Positions 56,897 to 64,000 of a stretch of 64,000 nt of DNA are shown here, one piece after another. The DNA is taken from positions 552,436 to 616,435 of the forward strand of contig NZ_JAERLY010000002.1 of assembly GCF_018256155.1 (NCBI RefSeq), written 5' to 3'. This DNA is from Gluconobacter sp. Dm-62 (GTDB lineage Bacteria > Pseudomonadota > Alphaproteobacteria > Acetobacterales > Acetobacteraceae). Position numbers and translations under genes: made by a program. The notes under the pieces are model-generated. The model ran no database searches. It was not told the origin of the DNA and saw nothing but the letters and a program-made list of their open reading frames with translations. Every line of letters starts with the position of its first letter. The stretch's first letter is position 1.

Positions 56897-57910
56897 TCAG
56901 GAAGGAGTCATGCTGTCGGTGCGGGGCTCGGCGGCGCGGCGAAGGCGGTCGCGGATGGCGAGACCCAGCCCGTGGCGGGGAATTGTCTGGGCGGCAATGG
57001 TTTTCAGCCCGCGACGGGTCCCTTCAGCGTCCAGAAAGCGTAGTCCGGCGAAGAGACGGGCGGCTGCTTCTTCAAGGCTGCCGTTCTCGCTCAGATTCCA
57101 TGTCAGTCCGGCTCCCGGAAGCGGTGCGCCGAAAGCAAGCTGGGCCTCGTCGGGGTCAATGGACGTGACGTCCAGTCTGACGGGCAGGCTTGGGGCATAA
57201 TGCGAGGCCAGTCTGCCGGGAGAGGCAGGGGCGATCTCTGCGAAATCGTCCGGATGGCGGATCGGACCGCAGAGCTCGGTCAGCTCTTCGAGCGTAACCC
57301 CGCCCGGACGCAGGAGAACGGGCACTTCGCGTGTCAGATCCAGCACCGTGCTTTCCACGCCGATCGAGCAGGGGCCGGAATCCAGAACCGCGTCGATCCG
57401 TCCGTCCAGCGAGCGCAGGACGTGGAAGGCATCGGACGGGCTGACAGTGCCCGAGACGTTCGCGGAGGGCGCGGCAACGGGCGCGCCGACTTCGCGAAGC
57501 AGGGCCAGAGCCGTTTTGCCGCGCGGAACACGTAGCGCCAGCGTGGAGAGGCCTGCGGCAGCGAGATCGGAGACGGTTGAATTCGGTGAGCGGGGCAGCA
57601 CCATGGTCAGCGGGCCGGGCCAGAAACGTTCGGCCAAAGCGTGCGCGATCTCTTCCATCCTGCCGCTCAGCGAGGCCTGTGCGAAGGCGCTTTTGGCATC
57701 CGGAAGATGGCTGATGAGCGGGTTAAAGCGCGGGCGTCCCTTGGCGGCGAAAATCCGGGCGACAGCAGTGTCGGACGAAGCAATGGCGCCAAGGCCGTAA
57801 ACGGTCTCGGTTCCGAAGGCGACCAGCTTGCCGGCTTTCAGGAGTTCGGCGGAGCGGCGGATGCCCTCAGGTGTGGCGGTCAGGCGTTCGGTATGGGGTG
57901 TGTCGCTCAA
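56897..57910 (-). CDS. tsaC: L-threonylcarbamoyladenylate synthase, Sua5 type
   Basis: Makes the TC-AMP precursor of the t6A tRNA modification from threonine, bicarbonate and ATP. 337 residues: YrdC domain (about 15-210, with FGTETVYGLGA and FAAKGRPRFNPLISH) and the C-terminal Sua5 domain (about 225-337). The longer Sua5 architecture distinguishes it from E. coli TsaC. Overlaps cysQ by four bases. Confidence 0.92.
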   Translation of the reverse strand: MSDTPHTERLTATPEGIRRSAELLKAGKLVAFGTETVYGLGAIASSDTAVARIFAAKGRPRFNPLISHLPDAKSAFAQASLSGRMEEIAHALAERFWPGPLTMVLPRSPNSTVSDLAAAGLSTLALRVPRGKTALALLREVGAPVAAPSANVSGTVSPSDAFHVLRSLDGRIDAVLDSGPCSIGVESTVLDLTREVPVLLRPGGVTLEELTELCGPIRHPDDFAEIAPASPGRLASHYAPSLPVRLDVTSIDPDEAQLAFGAPLPGAGLTWNLSENGSLEEAAARLFAGLRFLDAEGTRRGLKTIAAQTIPRHGLGLAIRDRLRRAAEPRTDSMTPS

Positions 57911-58704
57911 GATGCGCCTCCCGTGCAGTAGAAGGAACCGTTCAGCCGATCGGGTTTGCCGTAGCGCAGGGGCGTGCCGCTCTCGTCGAGCAGGGCGCCA
58001 CCTGCGGCTTCAAGAATGGCTTGGGGGGCCGCCGTGTCCCATTCCATCGTGGGTCCGAAGCGGGGGTAAAAATCCGCAGCCCCTTCGGCGACCCGCATAA
58101 ACTTCACCGAAGACGACAGCTTGTCGATCGAGGCCACCTTGCGTCCAGCGAGCCAGCGGTCCAGCAGTTCTTGATTGCCGTGATGGCTGGAGGCCAGCAC
58201 GCGCAGGCCCTCTTCAGAGGGTGTGGCGGTATGGATCGGCGTGCTGTTTGTGCCATCCGAGCGATGCGCGCCGAGGCCCTGTCCGCCGCTGTAAATCAGG
58301 CCGTAACCGGGGAGGGCGACCACGCCCAGAACTGGCCGGTCATTGCGGACCAGACCGATATTGACGGTGAAGTCTTTCCCGCCCGATGCAAAACCACGTG
58401 TTCCGTCCAGCGGATCAACCAGCCAGTAGGAGTCTTCCGCGCTCACCCGGATACCGGCCGACATTTCTTCCTCGCCAATGGCGGGGATGGACGGGCAGGC
58501 CGCGCGCAGGCCGGACAGGATATGCTGTTCGGAGGCATGGTCCGCTTCCGTAACCGGGGAGGCATCGTCTTTGATGTCTGTCCGGAAGCCGCGTTCGCGG
58601 ATGGCGTTGATGATGTCCGAGGCTTCGGAGGCAAGCCGGAATGCCAGGGCCAGAAGAGCGCGGTCATCGTCCGCGCGGACGATGATGGGGGAGGCAGAAG
58701 TCAT
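57907..58704 (-). CDS. cysQ: 3'(2'),5'-bisphosphate nucleotidase, CysQ type
   Basis: Inositol-monophosphatase-family enzyme that removes the 3' phosphate from PAP left over from sulfate assimilation. 265 residues: VTEADHASEQ, GEEEMSA (about 75-81), the metal motif WLVDPLDGTRGF (about 94-105), and C-terminal EWDTAAPQAI. Start is 50 bases from the gene to the right, and it overlaps tsaC. Confidence 0.88.
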   Translation of the reverse strand: MTSASPIIVRADDDRALLALAFRLASEASDIINAIRERGFRTDIKDDASPVTEADHASEQHILSGLRAACPSIPAIGEEEMSAGIRVSAEDSYWLVDPLDGTRGFASGGKDFTVNIGLVRNDRPVLGVVALPGYGLIYSGGQGLGAHRSDGTNSTPIHTATPSEEGLRVLASSHHGNQELLDRWLAGRKVASIDKLSSSVKFMRVAEGAADFYPRFGPTMEWDTAAPQAILEAAGGALLDESGTPLRYGKPDRLNGSFYCTGGAS

Positions 58705-58754
58705 TTGCCCAGACTACTCCAAGATGGCTTTTGCGTCATGTGCTGATGCACCCG

Positions 58755-59408
58755 TTATTGCGGGCAGGTTGGGACAGGCTCCTGATCTCCGTTCCATTTT
58801 GCAAACGGGATTTTTGTTGCGGCACTCAGGGCGATATCCGCGTGGCATGTTGTGACAGGAGACTGGAGCGTGGTGCGGAGCGCGAAATAGAACAGTGTGC
58901 TGCCCGGTTCTCCGTCTCCTTTCGTCAGCTGGTAGACGCGGATATGCGCCGGGCTCAGCTGGGGGACGGGATTGGTGCCGTTGTCGCGGGTGCTCACGAA
59001 CAGCAGGAGGGCCGGTTTCCCGTTCACGCGGCCGGACGCGAAATGGATGGTCTGGAGCGCGTCTTCGCCGGTGTGGGGAATGTCCTGCACCATGTCGAGA
59101 AGCTGGCCATTATGGTCTGCATCCTCCGTGTCCACGAGGGTTGTGCGGTAAGGCGCCTCGGCCTCGGGGGTGCTGACGGCATACAGGGTGTAGCCCCATG
59201 CGTTTCCGTTCTCGCGCCAGAACGGGGTGATGGTTACGGGGGGAAACCCTGTGGGGTGAACTGTGACGGGTCTGTTGCCGATCAGGATAGGCTGGATGTC
59301 GGTAATTTTTGAGGTGGGTTTGGTGCTGGCAGGCGCGGCATGCCCCTGTGGGGTAGCGAAAGCGAGGCCGGAGCAGAGCATCAGCGTCAGGACAGAACGG
59401 CGCATCAC
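58755..59408 (-). CDS. Hypothetical exported protein
   Basis: A 217-residue protein with a signal peptide (RRSVLTLMLCSGLAFATPQGHA) and a beta-rich domain without a family I can name. Two Cys in the mature part (CHADIALS and the C-terminal PTCPQ) could form a disulfide. The start is ATG at 59408 or 59405. Divergent from pepA, 100 bases between. No function assigned. Confidence 0.65.
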   Translation of the reverse strand: MMRRSVLTLMLCSGLAFATPQGHAAPASTKPTSKITDIQPILIGNRPVTVHPTGFPPVTITPFWRENGNAWGYTLYAVSTPEAEAPYRTTLVDTEDADHNGQLLDMVQDIPHTGEDALQTIHFASGRVNGKPALLLFVSTRDNGTNPVPQLSPAHIRVYQLTKGDGEPGSTLFYFALRTTLQSPVTTCHADIALSAATKIPFAKWNGDQEPVPTCPQ

Positions 59409-59508
59409 GTGGTCTTTCTTCGGGTCGGAAGAGGGGAGGACTTGTATGGGCGGTCGGTGTTCCCGATAACGGAGGCAACGACTTCATATTCCAGACGGCA
59501 GGACCATC

Positions 59509-60978
59509 ATGCTTTCAGTGATTTTCGATTCCTTTCCAGCCTTTTCTGCAGATGCGCCCAAGGCGGTTGTCCTGCTGTGTGATGCGGCCGCTGGTGAGAC
59601 ATTTGCCGCGCTGGACAAGGCTTCGGCCGGTGCCGTGTCGCGTGCTGTGGCCCTGAAGGGTTTCAAGGGCGAGGCCGGGCAGAGCGTGGTACTCCCGGCT
59701 CCGGCCGAGGGCCTGTCGCAGATCGTGCTTGCTGGCGTGACGCCGAAAGGTGCTGCTGTGGATGCCGTGGCGGTCGAGAACGCGGCCGGTCGTGCGGTGC
59801 TGTTGCTGGATGGTGTCGAGAGTGCGGTTCTGGCCGTCGCGGAAGGGCTGGAGCAGTTTGCTCCGCAAGCGGCTCTGGGTGCCCGCCTCGCATCCTATGA
59901 TTTCGATCTGTATCGCACGAAGAAGCCTAACAGCCGTCCGGTTCTGAAGACGCTGCATGTCACGGTGTCCGATGCGGCAGCAGCGCAGACGCGCTGGGCG
60001 GCTCTGGATGCGGTGTCCCAGGGTGTGATCCTGACGCGGAATCTCGTGAGCGAGCCACCGAATGTGCTTTATCCCCAGACCTTTACGCAGCGGATCGAAG
60101 AGCTGCGTAAACTTGGCCTGACGGTTGAGGTTCTCGACGAGAAGGCCATGACGGAACTGGGCTTTGGCGCGCTTCTGGGCGTGGCGCAGGGCAGTGTGCA
60201 CAAGCCGCGGACTGTCATTGTCCGTCATGATGGCGGTGGCAGCGAGGCGCCTCTGGCATTCATTGGCAAGGGTGTGACGTTCGACAGCGGCGGCATCTCC
60301 ATCAAGCCTGCGGCCGGTATGGACGAGATGAAGACCGATATGGGTGGCGCTGCGACCGTGATCGGTCTGATGAGCGCGCTGGCCCGTCGCAAGGCGCCGG
60401 TCAATGCGATCGGTGTGGTGGGCCTTGTCGAAAACATGGTGTCCGGCGGGGCGCAGCGTCCGGGCGATATCGTGCGGGCTTATGACGGGCAGACGATCGA
60501 AGTGCTGAATACCGACGCGGAAGGCCGTCTCGTTCTGGCGGATGTGCTGTCCTATACGCGGACGCGCTTCAGCCCGAAGCTGATGGTCAATCTGGCGACG
60601 CTGACGGGTGCGATCGTGGTCAGCCTTGGCTACGAGAACGCGGGTCTGTTCAGCAACAGTGATGCGCTGGCGAAAGGTCTGGCGGAGGCGGGTGCGCAGG
60701 TTGGTGAAGGGTTGTGGCGGATGCCGATGGGCGAGGCCTATAACCGCGAACTCAACTCTGACATTGCCGACATGAAGAACATCGGCGGCCGTCCAGGCAG
60801 CGCCATTCTTGCAGCCGAGTTCCTCAAGCGCTTCGTGGGTGATACGGACTGGGCGCATCTGGATATCGCCGGGACAGCCTGGAAGACCAAGGCGTCCGCT
60901 ATCGCGCCGAAGGGTGCGACCGGGTTTGGTGTCCGTCTGCTGGATTGTTTTGTGAAGGCCCACGAAGCCAGCGCCTGA
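59509..60978 (+). CDS. pepA: Leucyl aminopeptidase
   Basis: M17 family metallopeptidase of 489 residues. The C-terminal catalytic domain carries the two-metal site: GKGVTFDSGGISIKP (about 252-266) and NTDAEGRLVLADVL (about 333-346). The N-terminal domain (about 1-160) is normal. In E. coli PepA also acts at the carAB promoter and in plasmid dimer resolution; whether it does so here is unknown, but carA in this genome has its own helix-turn-helix. Followed by holC. Confidence 0.95.
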   Translation: MLSVIFDSFPAFSADAPKAVVLLCDAAAGETFAALDKASAGAVSRAVALKGFKGEAGQSVVLPAPAEGLSQIVLAGVTPKGAAVDAVAVENAAGRAVLLLDGVESAVLAVAEGLEQFAPQAALGARLASYDFDLYRTKKPNSRPVLKTLHVTVSDAAAAQTRWAALDAVSQGVILTRNLVSEPPNVLYPQTFTQRIEELRKLGLTVEVLDEKAMTELGFGALLGVAQGSVHKPRTVIVRHDGGGSEAPLAFIGKGVTFDSGGISIKPAAGMDEMKTDMGGAATVIGLMSALARRKAPVNAIGVVGLVENMVSGGAQRPGDIVRAYDGQTIEVLNTDAEGRLVLADVLSYTRTRFSPKLMVNLATLTGAIVVSLGYENAGLFSNSDALAKGLAEAGAQVGEGLWRMPMGEAYNRELNSDIADMKNIGGRPGSAILAAEFLKRFVGDTDWAHLDIAGTAWKTKASAIAPKGATGFGVRLLDCFVKAHEASA

Positions 60979-60994
60979 GGAGCGGGACCACGCT

Positions 60995-61438
60995 GTGGAT
61001 GTCGGGTTCTATCATCTGACGCGTACGCCGCTTGAAGAAGCGCTTCCGGCCCTTTTGGGCCGGACGCTGGATGCGGGGGAGCGTGCGCTTGTGCGCTGCC
61101 CGGATGCGGCTGCGGTCATGACGCTGGATGCGGCGCTCTGGGCGTGCCGAGATCCGGTCTGGCTGCCGCATGGCACAGTCAAGAGCGGTCATGCAGTCCG
61201 GCAGCCGATCTGGCTGACCGAGGGCGAGGACGTGCCTAATGAGGCGCGGTTCCTGTTTCGCGTTGATGGGGCGGGGGACGATGAGTTCACGCCCTTTACT
61301 CGGGTTTTCGATCTGTTTGATGGTGGAAATCCGCAATCGGTTCAGCGGGCAAGGCAACGCTGGGTGGCGATGAAATCTTCTGGTCACAATCTCGTGTACT
61401 GGAAACAGGAAGAGCGGGGCTGGAAAAAGGCGGGGTAA
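60995..61438 (+). CDS. holC: DNA polymerase III chi subunit
   Basis: 147 residues from a GTG at 60995, 16 bases after pepA with GAGGAG near the pepA stop. Conserved VGFYHLTRTPLEEALPALL and FDLFDGGNPQSVQRARQRW fit HolC, which links the clamp loader to SSB. The pepA-holC order is widespread. Confidence 0.93.
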   Translation: MDVGFYHLTRTPLEEALPALLGRTLDAGERALVRCPDAAAVMTLDAALWACRDPVWLPHGTVKSGHAVRQPIWLTEGEDVPNEARFLFRVDGAGDDEFTPFTRVFDLFDGGNPQSVQRARQRWVAMKSSGHNLVYWKQEERGWKKAG

Positions 61439-61522
61439 GGTTTCAAACTGTGTCTGAAGCCATTGATGGAAAGCGCGCCGTATCCGGGGTGTTTTTCATT
61501 TCACTGGAGAGGACGCCTGACT

Positions 61523-62626
61523 GTGCCAGATCCCACGAATTCTTCCGCCGCATCTTTCAAAACTGACCTGCGTCGCGTCGATATCAATCCAGACTTCTGG
61601 TATCCGCTGGCGTGGTCAAAGGATCTCAAGCGCGGCAAGACGATCGGGCGGCGGTTCGGGCGTCATCCCATAGCGTTGGTGCGTCCCGAGGAAGGCACGG
61701 TCTTCGCACTTGAGGACCGCTGTGCGCATCGTCAGGTTCCGCTCAGTCTCGGCAAGGTCAGCGGTGAGGCAGTGCAGTGCTGCTATCATGGCTGGGCCTA
61801 TGGGCGGTCCGGCCGGTGCATTGATGTGCCGTATCTCGGTAAGGGCAAGCTGCCGAATGGTGTGAAGACATATCCCTGTCGTGAGGCGGGGGGGATGATC
61901 TTCATTTTCCCGGGCGATGCGGCGAAGGCGGAGAGCGTGCCCCTGCCGCCTCTGGCGCAGGTGGATACTCCGGCGTTCAAGACGCGGCGTTTCAGCCCAG
62001 TCGTAAAATGCCACTACACGTTCATGCATGAGAACCTGATGGACATGAACCATCAGTTCCTGCACCGCCGCCAGATGGGGCAGATCAAGGCGCGTTTTCT
62101 GGGGCAGGATGCGGGCGAGAACTTCATCGAGGCGCGATACAGTTTTGCGCGCAGTGGAAACCAGCAGCCCCTTGCGGAACGGCTGATTTTCGGCAAGCAT
62201 CATGATGACCCGAACCGGGAGCAGCCGGTTGAGGAAATCGTCAGCATTCGCACGACCTATCCGTATCAGAGCCTGAAAATCCATGACAAGGACGGCGATC
62301 TGATCATGGAACTGTTCAGCGTTTACGTTCCCGACACAGCGGACGGGATGAGCACGCAGACGTTCGGTCTGCTTTCGGTGCTGCGCCCCAAAACGCCGTT
62401 CCTGATCGACATGATCTGGCCTGCGCTGGGTATCTTTACGAACCGGATTTTTGAAGAAGACCGGGAAATCATGGAACTGGAACAGAACGCCTGGCGCGAA
62501 CTGGGCGGCGATCACAACGTCGAGGTCTTCCCGATTGTGCGGAAGTTGCGGGAGCTGCTGGCGGCCAATGGTGTGGCGCCGGCTGATGTTGTGAGGGAAC
62601 AGCCGGCGGATCCTGTCGTTGTCTGA
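61523..62626 (+). CDS. Rieske non-heme iron oxygenase (aromatic-ring-hydroxylating type)
   Basis: 367 residues from a GTG at 61523 behind GGAGAGG (61506-61512); an ATG at 61466 would add a non-homologous piece. Rieske [2Fe-2S] ligands: C67 and H69 in CAHR, C86 and H89 in CCYHGW. The mononuclear iron site reads ENLMDMNHQFLHR (about 170-182) with D174, H177 and H181. Reductase and ferredoxin genes are not adjacent. Substrate unknown; single-component Rieske oxygenases act on steroids, aromatics, choline or carnitine and other molecules. Followed by an aldo-keto reductase. Confidence 0.88.
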   Translation: MPDPTNSSAASFKTDLRRVDINPDFWYPLAWSKDLKRGKTIGRRFGRHPIALVRPEEGTVFALEDRCAHRQVPLSLGKVSGEAVQCCYHGWAYGRSGRCIDVPYLGKGKLPNGVKTYPCREAGGMIFIFPGDAAKAESVPLPPLAQVDTPAFKTRRFSPVVKCHYTFMHENLMDMNHQFLHRRQMGQIKARFLGQDAGENFIEARYSFARSGNQQPLAERLIFGKHHDDPNREQPVEEIVSIRTTYPYQSLKIHDKDGDLIMELFSVYVPDTADGMSTQTFGLLSVLRPKTPFLIDMIWPALGIFTNRIFEEDREIMELEQNAWRELGGDHNVEVFPIVRKLRELLAANGVAPADVVREQPADPVVV

Positions 62627-62647
62627 GAGCACAGACAGGAAATGATC

Positions 62648-63493
62648 ATGAAAACAGTCACACTCAGGAATGGTGTCACGGTTCCCGCGCTGGGCATGGG
62701 AACATGGAATGTCGGCGACAGCGCCGCGCGGCGCGTGGACGAAATCGAAAGCCTGCGTCAGGGGCTGGAAGCCGGGTTGAAGGTTGTCGATACGGCCGAG
62801 ATGTATGGCAACGGCCGGTCGGAAGATCTGGTGGGCGAGGCGATCGCGGATGTGCGCGATGACGTCTATCTCGTCAGCAAGGTTGTGCCGTCCAATGCGT
62901 CTTATGATGGTGTGCGCAAGGCGTGTCGGCGTTCATTGAAGCATCTCGGCACCGACTGGCTGGATCTGTACCTGCTGCACTGGCGCGGGGGTACGGCTCT
63001 GGAGGAGACGATCCGCGCTTTCGAGGATCTGAAGGATGATGGACTGATCCGGGGTTGGGGTGTTTCGAATTTCGATGTCGATGACATGGAAGAAATCGAG
63101 AGCCTGTCCGGAAACTGTCTGGTCAATCAGGTTCTGTATAATCTCGAACATCGCGGGACCGAGTTCGATCTGCTCGACCATGATCTGAACTCCGAGACTG
63201 TTACGATGGCGTATTCGCCGCTGGGACAGGGTGGGGAGTTGCTGGATCATCCGGCCCTTAAAGACGTGGCGTCGCGTCATGAGACGTCGCAGGGGCCTGC
63301 CGATCCGGCCCAGATCGCACTGACCTGGGTGCTGCATCGGCCGAATATCATGGCTATTCCGAAGGCCGGCTCTCCGAAGCATGTGGCGGGAAATCTCGCC
63401 AGTCTGGAGATCAGCCTGACAGAGGCGGATCTCAAAACGCTGGACGGTGCTTTCCCTCCGCCGAAACGCAAGGTATCTCTCGCCATGATCTGA
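62648..63493 (+). CDS. Aldo/keto reductase
   Basis: 281 residues from the ATG at 62648, seven bases after AGGA; the ATG at 62642 is too close. The catalytic tetrad is visible: Asp and Tyr in VVDTAEMYG, Lys in YLVSKVV and His in YLLHWRG. C-terminal IPKAGSPKHVAGN binds the NADPH phosphate. Acts on a carbonyl substrate that cannot be named. 22 bases after the Rieske gene, so it is likely in the same operon. Confidence 0.9.
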   Translation: MKTVTLRNGVTVPALGMGTWNVGDSAARRVDEIESLRQGLEAGLKVVDTAEMYGNGRSEDLVGEAIADVRDDVYLVSKVVPSNASYDGVRKACRRSLKHLGTDWLDLYLLHWRGGTALEETIRAFEDLKDDGLIRGWGVSNFDVDDMEEIESLSGNCLVNQVLYNLEHRGTEFDLLDHDLNSETVTMAYSPLGQGGELLDHPALKDVASRHETSQGPADPAQIALTWVLHRPNIMAIPKAGSPKHVAGNLASLEISLTEADLKTLDGAFPPPKRKVSLAMI

Positions 63494-63505
63494 CGGTCGT
63501 GATGG

Positions 63506-64000
63506 TTGCGGTCCGTTCCCACCTTTTGTCCGGACCGCGCCCTGCATATTTTCGCCTCCCTTTTTCATGTTGATCCGGTCTCTCTCAGCCTTGCGGTTCT
63601 GATTGTTCCGGCCTGTCTGCAGGCTGTTCAGCCCGGGCAGGTTGGGAGAGCTGTTGTCCTCTGTCTGGCGGCGCTGGCGGCCATTCTGGCTCTGTCGCCA
63701 GCAGTTGTGGCGGTTGCGATCGGAGTGATTGCAGCACTGGATCGGGAGGCCTGTCCGGCGGTATGGAGCGTTCCCGCTCTGCTGCTAGGTGTCCTGTTTC
63801 CAGCTCAGACATCTGTTGTGCTGGCGCTGCTGCTGGTTCTGTTCTGGTCCGTTCTTGTGCGTCGGCGGGATGGGGCATCGGACGGGGCATTTTCAGCCGT
63901 AATGGCGATTTTGGCGGTGTCGCTTGTCTGGCATGCGCCGGGAAGTGTTCCAGCTGAACTGGTCGCGGGTCTGGGGGGTGGCGTGATCGGGCTTGGGGGG
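63506..64000 (+). CDS. Hydrophobic membrane protein (partial, right edge)
   Basis: An open frame from about 63506 (TTG; an alternative CTG start is at 63542) reaches the edge without a stop. It reads as four or five hydrophobic helices (LAVLIVPACLQAV, VVLCLAALAAILALSPAVVA, PALLLGVLFPAQTSVVLALL), with a basic loop VRRRDG between them. No ribosome site or ATG is seen, and I recognise no family, so start and identity are open. Confidence 0.45.
   Translation, partial: MRSVPTFCPDRALHIFASLFHVDPVSLSLAVLIVPACLQAVQPGQVGRAVVLCLAALAAILALSPAVVAVAIGVIAALDREACPAVWSVPALLLGVLFPAQTSVVLALLLVLFWSVLVRRRDGASDGAFSAVMAILAVSLVWHAPGSVPAELVAGLGGGVIGLGG

Noticed and set aside
59515..60963. 482-codon minus-strand ORF opposite pepA
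   Set aside because: pepA has intact active-site motifs; shadow.

Overview
The window is a stretch of GC-rich bacterial chromosome, almost fully coded, from an alphaproteobacterium. Several features point to the acetic acid bacteria (Acetobacteraceae), most likely Gluconobacter or a close relative: a CcrM-type GANTC methyltransferase, a three-subunit proton-translocating transhydrogenase (pntAA/pntAB/pntB) followed by two zinc alcohol dehydrogenases, an exported S41 protease next to an EnvC-like factor, and a MoxR/DUF58/DUF4159 block. The taxonomic call rests on gene content and remembered gene order, not on a search. I see no insertion sequence, prophage, CRISPR array, rRNA or tRNA.

Layout. 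0-4 kb: start of an RND-efflux adaptor (runs off the left edge), a CsbD-like stress gene behind a general-stress-type promoter, a GYF_2 membrane protein, then rnhB-ccrM. 4-11.5 kb (minus): a MoxR ATPase, a DUF58 protein, two large membrane proteins with von Willebrand-type regions (one with DUF4159), and an exported ankyrin protein. 11.5-15.1 kb (plus): DUF1285 gene, cca, MsbA-like exporter. 15.1-21.2 kb (minus): gpmI-envC-ctpA-yibQ-rppH, a cell-envelope set. 21.3-25.8 kb: second CsbD gene, msrB-upp, DUF1330, greA-ilvA, and an EamA-type permease broken by one in-frame TGA. 26-31.3 kb: carA-carB divergent from yqeY. carA carries an extra N-terminal helix-turn-helix and has two long direct repeats in its promoter region. 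31.4-41.7 kb: a redox, transport and signalling block (AraC regulator, 3-hydroxyisobutyrate-dehydrogenase-like enzyme, CDF metal exporter, HWE histidine kinase, two Zn-ADHs, pnt operon) lying between yqeY and dnaG-rpoD. 42-49.5 kb (plus): dnaG, rpoD, GNAT, rpsF-rpsR-rplI, cfa. 49.5-56.4 kb (minus): lptF-lptG-lptD-surA-rsmA, the LPS-transport/outer-membrane assembly operon. 56.4-64 kb: tsaC, cysQ and two unknowns on minus, then pepA-holC, a Rieske oxygenase, an aldo-keto reductase and the start of a hydrophobic ORF cut by the right edge.

The points I would follow first are: (1) the helix-turn-helix-CarA fusion with two operator-like repeats in front of it; (2) three GANTC sites spaced one DNA turn apart in front of the operon encoding the GANTC methyltransferase; (3) a pair of TetR-type palindromes, one overlapping the predicted pnt promoter; (4) an EamA gene with TGA where a conserved tryptophan is expected; (5) EcfG-type promoters in front of both CsbD genes; (6) a terminator whose 3' arm is also the only plausible Shine-Dalgarno of the next gene; (7) the MoxR/VWA cluster ending in an exported ankyrin protein.
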